Assembly: GCA_964574215.1 (NCBI GenBank)
Contig: CAZNLR010000007.1
Coordinates: 60,343 to 124,342 of the forward strand
DNA length: 64,000 nt
Direction of reading: 5' to 3'
Source: GCA-2725625 sp964574215
Lineage (GTDB): Bacteria; Pseudomonadota; Alphaproteobacteria; Rhodospirillales; UBA2165
This document shows, piece after piece, positions 33,023 through 41,785 of the stretch. The translations under genes and the position numbers were made by a program. A model generated the notes under the pieces. The model was not told the origin of the DNA. It ran no database searches and saw only the letters and a program-made list of their open reading frames with translations. Each line of letters starts with the position of its first letter. The first letter of the stretch is position 1.

Positions 33023-34786
33023 CTACCCGGCATGATCGATCTGAGATTCCAGGGCCATGGTTACTTCCGCGAAAGGCGGGTGCCAGTCGCCGGTTTCGCG
33101 TTGCCGGAAAACCCTGATGGACGGATGCCAAAGATGGTCCCACCGGTCGATGCCGAACCGCCATTCCGGTGAGTAGGACAACAACGTCCAGGTCTGCACA
33201 CCCTGAGACCCCGATACCTGGATGGTGGAATTGTCCACCGAGATGACATGATCCAGGGCGGCGATCTGGGCAAACCAGTCTTCGGCGCTGGAAAAGGGAT
33301 CGACGTTTTTATCCTGGTAGATATCGACACCGGTGCGTGCTTTTACGCCCGCCAATTCGTCCGCCACATCGCCGTATTGCAAATTGATGAATTTTGCCCC
33401 TGGCAAGGACAGCAATCCGTCCCACAATTCCAAAGCTGCACTGCGTTCATGCCCGACAATGGGATTACCGGACCGCCAACATATGCCCACCTTCAAGCCA
33501 TCACCCAAGGCATCGTACCGCTCGCGTATTCTTTCGGTCAAAGCCTCATCCGCTTTCAGATAGCCGCCAATATTCTTTGGAAAGGCTTCCACCGAATTGC
33601 GGTAGACCAGGCCCAATGAACCGATGGATATCTGATAGTCGATACCGGCAGCCTCGATCCTGGGATCAGGCGGATCGGTTCGGGCGACCGCCAGACATCC
33701 GCCGAGGGATCGAGTAAATATGGGAACGAGTCGGCCATTGCATTCCATCACCAATGTGGCTCCGGCATCGACGATATCCGGCAGCATGTTGGCGAACATA
33801 ATTTCATCACCGATCCCCTGCTCGCTCCATACCAAAAGAGTCTTGCCTTCCAATGACTCCCCTTGCCACATGGGATAGGGAAACTCCCGCCACGTGGATG
33901 GGAAGTCGGAACACAGCCAGCGCCATTCGTTCTCGATCCAGCCTTCCTCGAATTTTTCCGCCATTAGAAGCGTCCGGCTCAAATTGAAATGGGCCTCAGC
34001 GTAATCGGGTTCGATCAGGATCGACTGTCGCAGGGCCGATTCGGATTCCACCAGATTGAGCATGTCCGCCAGGGCAATTCCCAAATTGTTATAGGCCTGT
34101 GCGTTACCGGCATCGGTGGAAATAGCTTCGTCGAAACTGGCGATGGCGCGGTTGAAATCCCGCTTGGCATGGTAGGCGGAACCGAGATTGACCCGCGCCG
34201 TCGCATAGTCCGGGTTTAAGTTGATCGCCAATTCGAAACAGGTGATGGCGTGATCGTACTTTTTGAGCCCCAGCAAAGCCAAACCTCTGGCATCATGGGC
34301 CTCGACCGCCGACTGATCGAGGCTGATCGCACGGTCTGAAGCCGCCAAGGCTTGACCGTATAGCTTTGCCAGGGTCAAAACAAAAGACATCCGGGCCACC
34401 AAAACGGCATCGTTCGACCGCAGGGTCAGGGCGCGTTCCATCAGCGATATAGCATCTTCGAACAAACCGCCATCGGCATAGGTTTTCGCCGCCGCCTCCA
34501 ATGACAGAACCAGATTTTCCACGAAATCGCCCCGCGCGGGATCGATGGCGTAGGCCTGCTCGAACAGCGCGATGGCTTCTTCGTAGCGGAACTGCTGATG
34601 ATGGATCAGGCCGAGACCGTTGAGCGCATCGGGATTTTCCGGTTGGGTCGCCAGAATTTTGCGGGCCAGCACTTCGGCTTCGTCGAGCCGTTCATCCAGT
34701 TCCGATACCTGACTCGTTTCATCAGGCACATCATTCTCGGCGCCCAAAATCACCATGCCTTCGGAACTGTCGCTGGGTGTGTTCAT
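33023..34786 (-). CDS. TPR protein with glycosyltransferase-like C-terminal domain
   Basis: 587 residues. Residues about 30-300 are seven or so tetratricopeptide repeats (PDALNGLGLIHHQQFRYEEAIALFEQAYAIDP, then YATARVNLGSAYHAKRDFNRAI, and so on). Residues 300-575 resemble the GT-B/family-9-like domain found behind TPRs in alphaproteobacteria: LLVWSEQGIGDEIMFANMLPD, VGICWRSGNPIVGHERSA, and DHVISVDNSTIQVSGSQGVQTWTLL. Such proteins occur in flagellin- or polysaccharide-glycosylation loci. It lies just upstream of the QueC-like operon and downstream of kdsC/kdsB on the same strand. Confidence 0.8.
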   Translation of the reverse strand: MNTPSDSSEGMVILGAENDVPDETSQVSELDERLDEAEVLARKILATQPENPDALNGLGLIHHQQFRYEEAIALFEQAYAIDPARGDFVENLVLSLEAAAKTYADGGLFEDAISLMERALTLRSNDAVLVARMSFVLTLAKLYGQALAASDRAISLDQSAVEAHDARGLALLGLKKYDHAITCFELAINLNPDYATARVNLGSAYHAKRDFNRAIASFDEAISTDAGNAQAYNNLGIALADMLNLVESESALRQSILIEPDYAEAHFNLSRTLLMAEKFEEGWIENEWRWLCSDFPSTWREFPYPMWQGESLEGKTLLVWSEQGIGDEIMFANMLPDIVDAGATLVMECNGRLVPIFTRSLGGCLAVARTDPPDPRIEAAGIDYQISIGSLGLVYRNSVEAFPKNIGGYLKADEALTERIRERYDALGDGLKVGICWRSGNPIVGHERSAALELWDGLLSLPGAKFINLQYGDVADELAGVKARTGVDIYQDKNVDPFSSAEDWFAQIAALDHVISVDNSTIQVSGSQGVQTWTLLSYSPEWRFGIDRWDHLWHPSIRVFRQRETGDWHPPFAEVTMALESQIDHAG

Positions 34787-34817
34787 AACTTTCGTTAGCC
34801 CTCAATCCACCGTGCTA

Positions 34818-35321
34818 TCAGGTACTCTTCTTGGCCTCATAAATCATTTCACAAATTTCCCGGACCGCGCCATCGCCACCGTTTTTGGCCGCAACGTAAA
34901 TTGCCGCTTCTTTCACCGGTTCCACGGCATCGGCCACTGTCAGGGGACACCCCACCGCATTCAAGACCGGCAGATCGACCAGATCATCGCCCACATGGGC
35001 CACCTGGTCGAGATCGACCTGCATCTCATCGCACAGTTGCACCAATTGTCCCAGCTTATCCTCACACTCCAAATAGACGTGATCAACGCCCAGCATACGC
35101 CCGCGATGAGCAATAGCGGCGGTGGCGCTGGTGGTGATGATGACAACAGCCACGCCGGCGGCCTGAGCGCGTTTCATACCCATACCGTCCTTGACGTTGA
35201 ATTTTCTTAGTTCTTCGCCGGACTCCGTATAGTAAAGGCCCCCGTCCGTTAGCACACCGTCAACATCGAGAGACAAAATTTTTAGTCCCGCGAGCTTGTC
35301 CATCAATTGCTTGTTGCTCAC
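34818..35321 (-). CDS. kdsC: 3-deoxy-D-manno-octulosonate 8-phosphate phosphatase (KdsC-like)
   Basis: A 167-residue C0-type HAD phosphatase. Nucleophile motif LKILSLDVDGVLTDGGLYYTESGEE, motif II VVIITTS, and motif III with VAHVGDDLVDLPVLNAVGCPL. KdsC removes phosphate from Kdo-8-P in LPS synthesis. Its ATG overlaps the kdsB stop by four bases, so the two Kdo steps are coupled. A related role in another 3-deoxy-ulosonic acid pathway cannot be excluded. Confidence 0.9.
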   Translation of the reverse strand: MSNKQLMDKLAGLKILSLDVDGVLTDGGLYYTESGEELRKFNVKDGMGMKRAQAAGVAVVIITTSATAAIAHRGRMLGVDHVYLECEDKLGQLVQLCDEMQVDLDQVAHVGDDLVDLPVLNAVGCPLTVADAVEPVKEAAIYVAAKNGGDGAVREICEMIYEAKKST

Positions 35322-36049
35322 CCATCACCTCCCAATATGGCTTCAACGGCGGCTAAGTCCTCCGGCGTATCGACGCCGATGGAGCCGGGCGCGACCGGCA
35401 CACAGGCAATCCTCTCGCCCCGCTCCATAAACCGCAAAATCTCGATACTCTCTGCCCGCTCGATGGGACCCCGTTCCCAGTCGGCGTAGCGTTTAAGTGC
35501 CGCACCCGTGAATGCGTACAGCCCGACATGAACGGTCCGCGGGGTGGTTTCCGCCATGGGAAATGGTACCGGAAAACGGGATAGTGTCAGAACGCAGCCA
35601 TCCAGGGTCGGCGCCAGATGCACCACCGACGGATTGTCCAATTGATCGTCGGATGCTCCCTCGATATAGCCGGTGGATACTTCTATTCCCCGCTCCAAAT
35701 TTTCCAGCAGGCACTTGCCGACCGCGTCGATGGAGGCAGGATCGATCAGCGGTTCGTCACCTTGAACATTTATATAGACGTCGGCGGACACTTTTTCCGC
35801 CACCTCAGCCAGGCGGTCGCTGCCCGTGGGGTGATCGTCGCGGGTCATCACATAGTTCAGGCCTTCGGCCTCGCAATATTCCCGGATGCGTTCATCGTCG
35901 GTGGCGATCAACACCCGGTCGACGCTTTCCGCTTGTATGGTCTGGTCCCGGACATGATGGATCATGGCTTTACCGGCAATGGTCTGCAACGGTTTGCCCG
36001 GAAACCGGGTCGATGCCCAACGGGCCGGAATAACTGCGACGACATCCAT
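35318..36049 (-). CDS. kdsB: CMP-Kdo synthetase (KdsB)
   Basis: A 243-residue cytidylyltransferase that activates Kdo as CMP-Kdo. N-terminal VVAVIPARWASTRFPGKPLQTIAGKAMIHHV is the nucleotide-binding signature of KdsB. Others are VLIATDDERIREYCEA, DHPTGSDRLAEVAE and the metal-binding VYINVQGDEPLIDP. The length matches the family. The gene order kdsB-kdsC-TPR glycosyltransferase suggests a surface-glycan locus, possibly an additional Kdo pathway. Confidence 0.93.
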   Translation of the reverse strand: MDVVAVIPARWASTRFPGKPLQTIAGKAMIHHVRDQTIQAESVDRVLIATDDERIREYCEAEGLNYVMTRDDHPTGSDRLAEVAEKVSADVYINVQGDEPLIDPASIDAVGKCLLENLERGIEVSTGYIEGASDDQLDNPSVVHLAPTLDGCVLTLSRFPVPFPMAETTPRTVHVGLYAFTGAALKRYADWERGPIERAESIEILRFMERGERIACVPVAPGSIGVDTPEDLAAVEAILGGDG

Positions 36050-36164
36050 AATTAATTTAATCTCAACGCTATCAAATTTACCCGCCTAGATTTATGCCCG
36101 CCCTGAGACTGGCTGGCAACTCGTAGACCATTGGCCGATCCTTTTTCGCCATCACGTTTACGCT

Positions 36165-37357
36165 TCACTCCGCTAAAAACCACTCACCCGACTGGATTTC
36201 CGCCATCCTGAAGGCGTTGAGATCAAGCCCCAAATGGTTGTTGGGCGTCATCCGGACGACACCATTGGCGCCCACATAGCCGTCCAGATTTTCAATTTGG
36301 GTCCGAATCTTACGCTTGTCGAAACTGCGCGCCTGCTCGACAGCGGCGGCGGCTATTCTGATGGCGTCGAAGGCATGGGAGCCGTAGACCGTGGGCGCAA
36401 TCCCCCAGCGCTTCTGATAAAAGCTGATATAGGCGTCCAGCACCCGCTTCGCCGGATCGGTCGGCGGCAGCTTGTCGGCCAGGATCAGCGGCGGCACCGG
36501 CAGGCGGACACCGTCGGCGGCGCTACCGGCAAAATCCAGATAGTCCTGGGTCGCGGCGCCGTGGGATTGATAGAGCGGCACATCGAATTTCAACCGCCGG
36601 AAATTCTGGGTAACGTAAGCCGGTGAGGTGCCGAATCCGATATTCAAAACGGCTTGCACGTTGGGGGAATTCCTGATTTTCACTAACGGCCCGGAAACCC
36701 GCCGAGACTGGGATCGATAAACCTCGTCGGCGGCAACCCGGACCCCGAGGACCTTAGCCTGGGCGATGCAGTGAGCCCGCATGGAACGGCCAAAACCGCC
36801 GTCGCCGGAAATCAGCCCGAANNNNNNNNNNAACTGGCAATGCCGCGCCGTTTCATATCCATGATAATTTTGGCACAGGCCATGCGCTCGGTCTGGGAGG
36901 ATTTAAACACCCATTTCCGTGCCGGATCGATAATCGATGCGGATTCTGCCAGGGCGATAAACGGAACTTGCGCCTGTTCGATGATGGGCATGACGGCCAC
37001 GGTGGCGCCGGTGGTCGAACCGCCGATTATCAGATCGACCCGGTCGACTTCGATAAGCCGGCGCACGGCGGACTGGGCCGTCTTGGTATCGATCCCCACA
37101 TCGTAATCGATCAGTTCAACCCGCCGTCCCAGCAATCCGCCTTGGGCGTTCAGCAACTCGACATAGAGCTTCAAGGTCGCCAGTGCCGGTGCGCCCAGAA
37201 AGGCTCCTGCCCCCGTTACGGCTAAAAAAGAACCGATTCGAAACGTACCGGCGGCCTTGGCGCCGATCGGCGCCAGTATAACGGCTAGAAATACCAGGAG
37301 GACCGCCGGTTTGAGGCGGACCAGACGGGTTCGAATTCTATTTAAATAAGTTTGCAT
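36165..37357 (-). CDS. branched-chain-type ABC solute-binding protein, interrupted by an assembly gap
   Basis: A periplasmic Peripla_BP_6 receptor. The signal/anchor segment is RLKPAVLLVFLAVILAPIGAKAAG, then TFRIGSFLAVTGAGAFLGAPALATLKLYVELLNAQGGLLGRRVELIDYD. Ten Ns at 36822-36831 cut the gene. The two halves are in different frames, but the codons right after the gap read FGLISGDGGFGRS, the conserved family segment, so the break is from the placeholder, not a mutation. True gap length should be 2 modulo 3. It is not next to permease genes; the liv cluster 12 kb away has its own receptor. Confidence 0.75.
36822..36831. other. assembly gap (ten Ns)
   Basis: A scaffold placeholder inside the solute-binding protein gene. 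The reading frame on either side cannot be joined at a length of ten. Confidence 0.98.
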
Positions 37358-37406
37358 GGCTCCGGTGGAGGAATGATTCCACGGCGCCGGAAATAGGACA
37401 ACAGGT

Positions 37407-37859
37407 TTAGGCGACTTCTTTCGTTTCCTGGTTCGCCATTTCCTCTCTTTCCTGACGCCAACGCATGGTTTTCAGCAGCGTATCGATGGTGATGGAGCCG
37501 AAAGTTGCTTTGGCGATATCGTCAATTTCGCCCAACACCAGGAGAAGCGACTGGCCGATATCGGTATCGTCGCCGGGATCGGCGGCGCTGGTCGCATCGC
37601 TGCCGATGTCTTCGAACAGATTAATCACGTCCATCAAGGTGGTCCGCTTGGCGTTGCCGGAAAACCGGTATCCACCACCGGCGCCCCGAACCGAATCGAC
37701 CAAACCGGCCCGGCCGAGATCGCGCAGGACTTTGGCCAGATGATTGGCTGATATTCCGTAGATCTCGGCGATATCGGTGGCGGACAACTGGCGCTCGGTA
37801 TCCCGCGCCAGCTCTAAAACAGAATAAAGACCGTACCGGGTTGCTTTTTGCAGCCTCAT
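37407..37859 (-). CDS. Rrf2-family transcriptional regulator without cluster cysteines
   Basis: 150 residues. The winged-helix domain (1-80) is typical: MRLQKATRYGLYSVLELARD, LSATDIAEIYGISANHLAKVLRDLGRAGLVDSVRGAGGGYRF. The three cysteines that hold a [2Fe-2S] cluster in IscR or NsrR are absent; the loop is SDATSAADPGDDTDIG. It therefore probably senses a small molecule. BadM of Rhodopseudomonas palustris is an Rrf2 regulator of benzoate genes, and this gene sits near boxCB beside a GNAT, so a BadM-like role is plausible. Confidence 0.85.
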   Translation of the reverse strand: MRLQKATRYGLYSVLELARDTERQLSATDIAEIYGISANHLAKVLRDLGRAGLVDSVRGAGGGYRFSGNAKRTTLMDVINLFEDIGSDATSAADPGDDTDIGQSLLLVLGEIDDIAKATFGSITIDTLLKTMRWRQEREEMANQETKEVA

Positions 37860-37873
37860 CGTTGTCTCCTTCT

Positions 37874-37896
37874 ATAAAATCGAAAAATAATTTTAT
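37874..37896. promoter_or_regulatory. inverted repeat upstream of the Rrf2 gene
   Basis: ATAAAAT and ATTTTAT are separated by nine bases, 15 bases before the Rrf2 start codon and after the GNAT stop. Rrf2 proteins bind AT-rich dyads of about this size and often repress themselves, so it is a candidate autoregulatory operator. Its AT content makes chance possible. Confidence 0.35.
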
Positions 37897-37913
37897 CCAA
37901 AATAAATTGTCGC

Positions 37914-38399
37914 TTAATCAATTGACTTCTCTAGTTCAATAAACGGTCCGGCCATCATTCCTTGCGCCCGGAAAAACGCCATATTCAACTGATCGTCTCG
38001 CGCCGCCATGGTGCGAATTTTATCGACGCCGTTTTCGCGGAACTTATCGGCGATTGCGTTGTAAAGGGCTTCACCGATACCGCGGACACGGTGATTCGGG
38101 GCGACGCCGACCACCATGATCCAACCACATGGATGGGATCCAAACTCCCAGGCCCTGACTTCGCCGACGATAAATCCCAGAATGCCGTCCAATTCACTGT
38201 TTTCTGTCCGCGATGTATTCGGCAATTGCGCCACCAGAAAATATCCTTCGCCCGTTTCAACATGGCGGTTGAACATTTCCTGCCAGTAATCCGGCTTGAG
38301 ATGTTCTGTAATCTGGGCGTCTAATTCGGTAATATGTTGCAAATCGTCAAGGGTGGCTAACCGGATTTCCACGTCAGGAACTCTTGCTTTAGCTAACAT
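37914..38399 (-). CDS. GNAT acetyltransferase (BadL-like candidate)
   Basis: 161 residues with a GNAT fold: VEIRLATLDDLQHITELDAQITEHL at the start, then GYFLVAQLP, and the acetyl-CoA loop IMVVGVAPNHRVRGIGEALYNAIADKF, ending in MAFFRAQGMMAGPFIELE. It precedes the Rrf2 gene by 54 bases on the same strand and is divergent from boxC. In R. palustris the GNAT BadL acetylates aminobenzoates and is linked to BadM. The same pairing beside benzoate genes here suggests a similar detoxifying role; this is inference. Confidence 0.75.
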   Translation of the reverse strand: MLAKARVPDVEIRLATLDDLQHITELDAQITEHLKPDYWQEMFNRHVETGEGYFLVAQLPNTSRTENSELDGILGFIVGEVRAWEFGSHPCGWIMVVGVAPNHRVRGIGEALYNAIADKFRENGVDKIRTMAARDDQLNMAFFRAQGMMAGPFIELEKSID

Positions 38400-38436
38400 A
38401 ATATCCCTTTATTTTAATAACTTAGCCGACCTACTT

Positions 38437-38487
38437 TAAAATACTTCTATTTTACACTTGACTTCATGGTACGAGTCGCATCATATT
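38437..38487 (+). promoter_or_regulatory. boxCB promoter region with a TAAAAT/ATTTTA dyad
   Basis: TAAAAT (38437-38442) and ATTTTA (38449-38454) form a dyad with a six-base spacer. Four bases later begins TTGACT (38458-38463), and CATATT lies 18 bases further (38482-38487), a fair sigma-70 pair pointing at boxC. The 230-base gap between the GNAT and boxC start codons is AT-rich and holds both divergent promoters. Confidence 0.35.
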
Positions 38488-38629
38488 TTGTAAATAAGTA
38501 TTTTGGTACCGATTTACGGCCACTATAGCAAAAACAGCTAAATTTGGCCATTAATTAAGTAATTTTTTATTGAATCTAACCGGGTTGACGTGTCGGCCCA
38601 GACGCAAAATCAAAGTCAAAGATGGTGAT

Positions 38630-40279
38630 ATGATCGATTTTTCAACGAATCCCAGTCAATATAAACATTGGCAGTTAAGTTTTGACGGACCGGTCGCAAC
38701 GCTGGCCATGGATGTCCAGGAAGACGGCGGCATGGTGCCGGGCTATGAGCTCAAACTCAATTCATACGACCTCGGCGTTGATATTGAGTTGTATGATGCA
38801 ACCCAGCGATTGCGTTTCGAGCATCCTGAAATCAAAAGCGTCATTATGACGTCAGCCAAGGACCGCGTTTTCTGCGCCGGCGCCAATATCGCCATGTTGG
38901 GCACTTCGTCCCACGCGCACAAGGTGAATTTCTGTAAATTCACCAACGAGACCCGCAACGGCATCGAAGATTCGACGGCCTGTTCCGATCAGAAATATAT
39001 CTGCGCCATCAATGGTACGGCAGCGGGTGGCGGCTATGAACTCGCCCTCGCCGCCGATCACATCATCCTGGTCGATGACGGATCGAGCACGGTGTCCCTG
39101 CCCGAAGTGCCGTTGCTGGCGGTGTTGCCGGGAACGGGCGGATTGACGCGGGTGGTCGACAAACGCCATGTGCGCCGCGACCGGGCCGACTTCTTCTGCA
39201 CCCTGAACGAAGGCATCAAAGGCAACCGGGCCGTCGAATGGGATTTGGTGGATGAACTCGCCTCCCGCACCGGACTGATGGAAAAAGCCATGGAACGGGC
39301 GCAGGATTTCGCCAAAGATTCGAACCGCCCCGATGACGCCAAAGGCATTGAATTGCCCGCGTTAAACCGGGACATCACCGATAACGAAATCACCTACCCG
39401 CACATATCAGCCAAAATCGACCGCGACGGCGCCGTGGCGGAGATCCTGATCAAGGGTCCCGACAAGGAGCCCGAGCAGGATGCCGACGCCATACATGCCG
39501 CCGGTGTTGATTTCTGGCCTCTCGCTTTCGCCCGCGAATTCGACGATTTTATCCTGCACATGCGGGCCAACGAGGCCGTCGTCAGCACCTGGGTGTTCCG
39601 CACCGAGGGCAATCCGGATTTCGTCGAAGCCGGCGATAAGGCTTTGCTGAACAACGCTGACAATTGGCTGGTCCGGGAAATCACCAACTATCTCAAACGG
39701 ACCTTGAAGCGCCTGGACGTGTCATCCCGCAGCATCATTACGCTGGTAGAGCCCGGCAGTTGCTTTACCGGCACGCTTCTGGAACTGCTGCTGGCCGCCG
39801 ACCGGTCCTACATGCTGGAAGGCGTGTTCGAAGGTTCCAATCAAGCGGAAGCCACGGTGCGCCCGACGGACATGAACTTCGGCCCCCTGCCCATGTGCAA
39901 CGGGCTAAGCCGGATCGAAACCCGGTTCCTGGACGGCGGCGACAAAATCGACGGACTCAAAGCGGAAATCGGCAACGATCTTGACGCCGAGGCCGCCGAC
40001 GACCTTGGTCTCGTCACCTTTATCCCCGACGATATCGACTGGGAGGACGAGGTCCGTATCGCCATTGAAGAACGCGCCAGTTTCTCCCCCGACGCCCTTA
40101 CCGGCATGGAGGCGAGCCTCCGTTTTGCCGGTCCGGAAACCATGGAAACCAAGATTTTCGGCCGATTGAGCGCCTGGCAGAACTGGATATTCCAACGACC
40201 CAACGCAGTCGGTGACGAAGGTGCCCTGAAATTGTTCGGCACCGGCCAGAAAACCAATTTTGACCGAAATCGAGTTTAA
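38630..40279 (+). CDS. boxC: 2,3-epoxybenzoyl-CoA dihydrolase (benzoyl-CoA-dihydrodiol lyase, BoxC)
   Basis: Ring-opening enzyme of the aerobic box pathway. It hydrolyses 2,3-epoxybenzoyl-CoA to 3,4-dehydroadipyl-CoA semialdehyde and formate. It has two crotonase-like halves; the first contains DRVFCAGANIAMLGTSSHAHKVNFCKFTNETRN and INGTAAGGGYELALAADHI, a near-diagnostic BoxC segment. The second contains TLVEPGSCFTGTLLELLLAADRSYM. The frame starts at TTG 38570, but ATG 38630 (MIDFSTNPSQYKHW) gives the usual ~550 residues. It precedes boxB by about 30 bases. Confidence 0.95.
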   Translation: MIDFSTNPSQYKHWQLSFDGPVATLAMDVQEDGGMVPGYELKLNSYDLGVDIELYDATQRLRFEHPEIKSVIMTSAKDRVFCAGANIAMLGTSSHAHKVNFCKFTNETRNGIEDSTACSDQKYICAINGTAAGGGYELALAADHIILVDDGSSTVSLPEVPLLAVLPGTGGLTRVVDKRHVRRDRADFFCTLNEGIKGNRAVEWDLVDELASRTGLMEKAMERAQDFAKDSNRPDDAKGIELPALNRDITDNEITYPHISAKIDRDGAVAEILIKGPDKEPEQDADAIHAAGVDFWPLAFAREFDDFILHMRANEAVVSTWVFRTEGNPDFVEAGDKALLNNADNWLVREITNYLKRTLKRLDVSSRSIITLVEPGSCFTGTLLELLLAADRSYMLEGVFEGSNQAEATVRPTDMNFGPLPMCNGLSRIETRFLDGGDKIDGLKAEIGNDLDAEAADDLGLVTFIPDDIDWEDEVRIAIEERASFSPDALTGMEASLRFAGPETMETKIFGRLSAWQNWIFQRPNAVGDEGALKLFGTGQKTNFDRNRV

Positions 40280-40308
40280 CGTATTTAAGAAATGTAGAGT
40301 GTAAAAAA

Positions 40309-41727
40309 ATGAGCAAAATAGACTATTCACAGTTAATTCCGAACAACGTCAACCTGTCCGACGACCGCCGCCTCCAACGGGCGCTGGAGAAATGGCAGCC
40401 CGCTTATATCGACTGGTGGAACGAAATGGGTCCCAATGATAGCTCCGATTACGAGGTCTATCTGCGGACGGCCATTGACGTGGGCGCCGACGGCTGGGCC
40501 CATTTCGACATGGTCAAAATGCCGGAATACCGCTGGGGCATCTTCCTGGCGGAAAACGAAAAAGACCGTGAAGTTAATTTCGGCTCCCACAAGGGCGAAG
40601 CGGCCTGGCAGGAAGTCCCGGGTGAATACCGGGCCGAACTGCGGCGTCTGATCGTCACCCAGGGCGATACCGAGCCGGCTTCGGTCGAGCAGCAGCGCGC
40701 CCTGGGCCGCACCTGCCCGTCCCTCTACGATCTGCGCAACCTGTTTCAGGTCAATGTGGAGGAAGGCCGCCATCTGTGGGCCATGGTCTATCTGCTGCAC
40801 GGCTATTTCGGCCGCGACGGCCGGGAGGAAGCGGACGAAATGCTGAAACGCCATGCCGGTGATATGGACAAGCCACGTATCCTGGAAGCCTTTAATGTAG
40901 ATACCGTGGACTGGTTGTCGTTTTACCTGTTCACCTATTTCCAGGACCGGGACGGCAAATATCAGCTGGCGTCGCTGGCCGAATCCGGGTTCGACCCCCT
41001 GTCCCGCTCCTGCCGGTTCATGCTGACCGAGGAGGCCCACCATATGTTCGTCGGTGAAACCGGCGTCGGCCGCGTGGTTCAGCGTTCGGCGGAACTGATC
41101 AAAGAGCACGACACCATGGATATCCGTCAATTCGGCGGCATCGATCTGGCGACCTTGCAGAAATACGTCAATTACCACTTCTCGATCTGCCTCGACCTGT
41201 TCGGTCAGGAAAAATCGACCAACGCGGCCAACTTCTATTCCATGGGGTTGAAGGGCCGCTATCTGGAGACCAAGATCGACGACGATCATCTCCTCGGCAA
41301 CGACACTTACATGGTGCCGGAAGTGCAGGACGGTAAGATCATCAAGGTGGAAATGCCGGCCCTGACCGCCATTAACGAGCGCCTGCGTGACGATTATGCG
41401 GAAGACTGCCAACGTGGCGTCGACCGCTGGAACAAGACCCTCGCCAACGCCGGGGTCGATTTCAAGATCACCCTGCCCAACAGTGCCTTCAACCGCAACA
41501 TTGGCAACTTCGTTGGCGTCAAAGCCACGCCCGACGGCCAGGTTGTCAGCGAAGAGGAGTGGAACGCCAATGTCGACAATTGGCTGCCCAACGACGAAGA
41601 CAGAGCCTATATCCAGACTCTTATGGTGCCGGTGACTGAGCCGGGCAAAATGGCCAACTGGGTCGCCCAACCCGCCAAAGGCATCCACGGCCAGGCAACC
41701 GACTTCGAGTACGTGAAGTTCCACTAG
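40309..41727 (+). CDS. boxB: benzoyl-CoA 2,3-epoxidase subunit BoxB
   Basis: Diiron oxygenase subunit that epoxidises benzoyl-CoA with O2 and electrons from the reductase BoxA. 472 residues, the family's usual length. Diiron ligand helices are visible: VNVEEGRHLWAMVYLLHGYFG and LTEEAHHMFVGETGVGRV, each with an E-x-x-H arrangement, and TVDWLSFYLFTYFQDRDGKYQ between them. It follows boxC in the same transcript and ends at a strong hairpin terminator. The BoxA reductase gene is not in this window. Confidence 0.96.
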   Translation: MSKIDYSQLIPNNVNLSDDRRLQRALEKWQPAYIDWWNEMGPNDSSDYEVYLRTAIDVGADGWAHFDMVKMPEYRWGIFLAENEKDREVNFGSHKGEAAWQEVPGEYRAELRRLIVTQGDTEPASVEQQRALGRTCPSLYDLRNLFQVNVEEGRHLWAMVYLLHGYFGRDGREEADEMLKRHAGDMDKPRILEAFNVDTVDWLSFYLFTYFQDRDGKYQLASLAESGFDPLSRSCRFMLTEEAHHMFVGETGVGRVVQRSAELIKEHDTMDIRQFGGIDLATLQKYVNYHFSICLDLFGQEKSTNAANFYSMGLKGRYLETKIDDDHLLGNDTYMVPEVQDGKIIKVEMPALTAINERLRDDYAEDCQRGVDRWNKTLANAGVDFKITLPNSAFNRNIGNFVGVKATPDGQVVSEEEWNANVDNWLPNDEDRAYIQTLMVPVTEPGKMANWVAQPAKGIHGQATDFEYVKFH

Positions 41728-41747
41728 GAATTTTACCCAGACAACAG

Positions 41748-41785
41748 AATGGGGACATGTACTCGTTACGTGTCCCCATTTTTTT
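41748..41785 (+). terminator. terminator after boxB, copy 1 of a GGGGACA palindrome
   Basis: AATGGGGACA (41748-41757) pairs perfectly with TGTCCCCATT (41771-41780), with loop TGTACTCGTTACG, followed by a run of seven T. It begins 21 bases after the boxB stop. The same core and an almost identical loop recur at 43630-43672. Confidence 0.8.
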
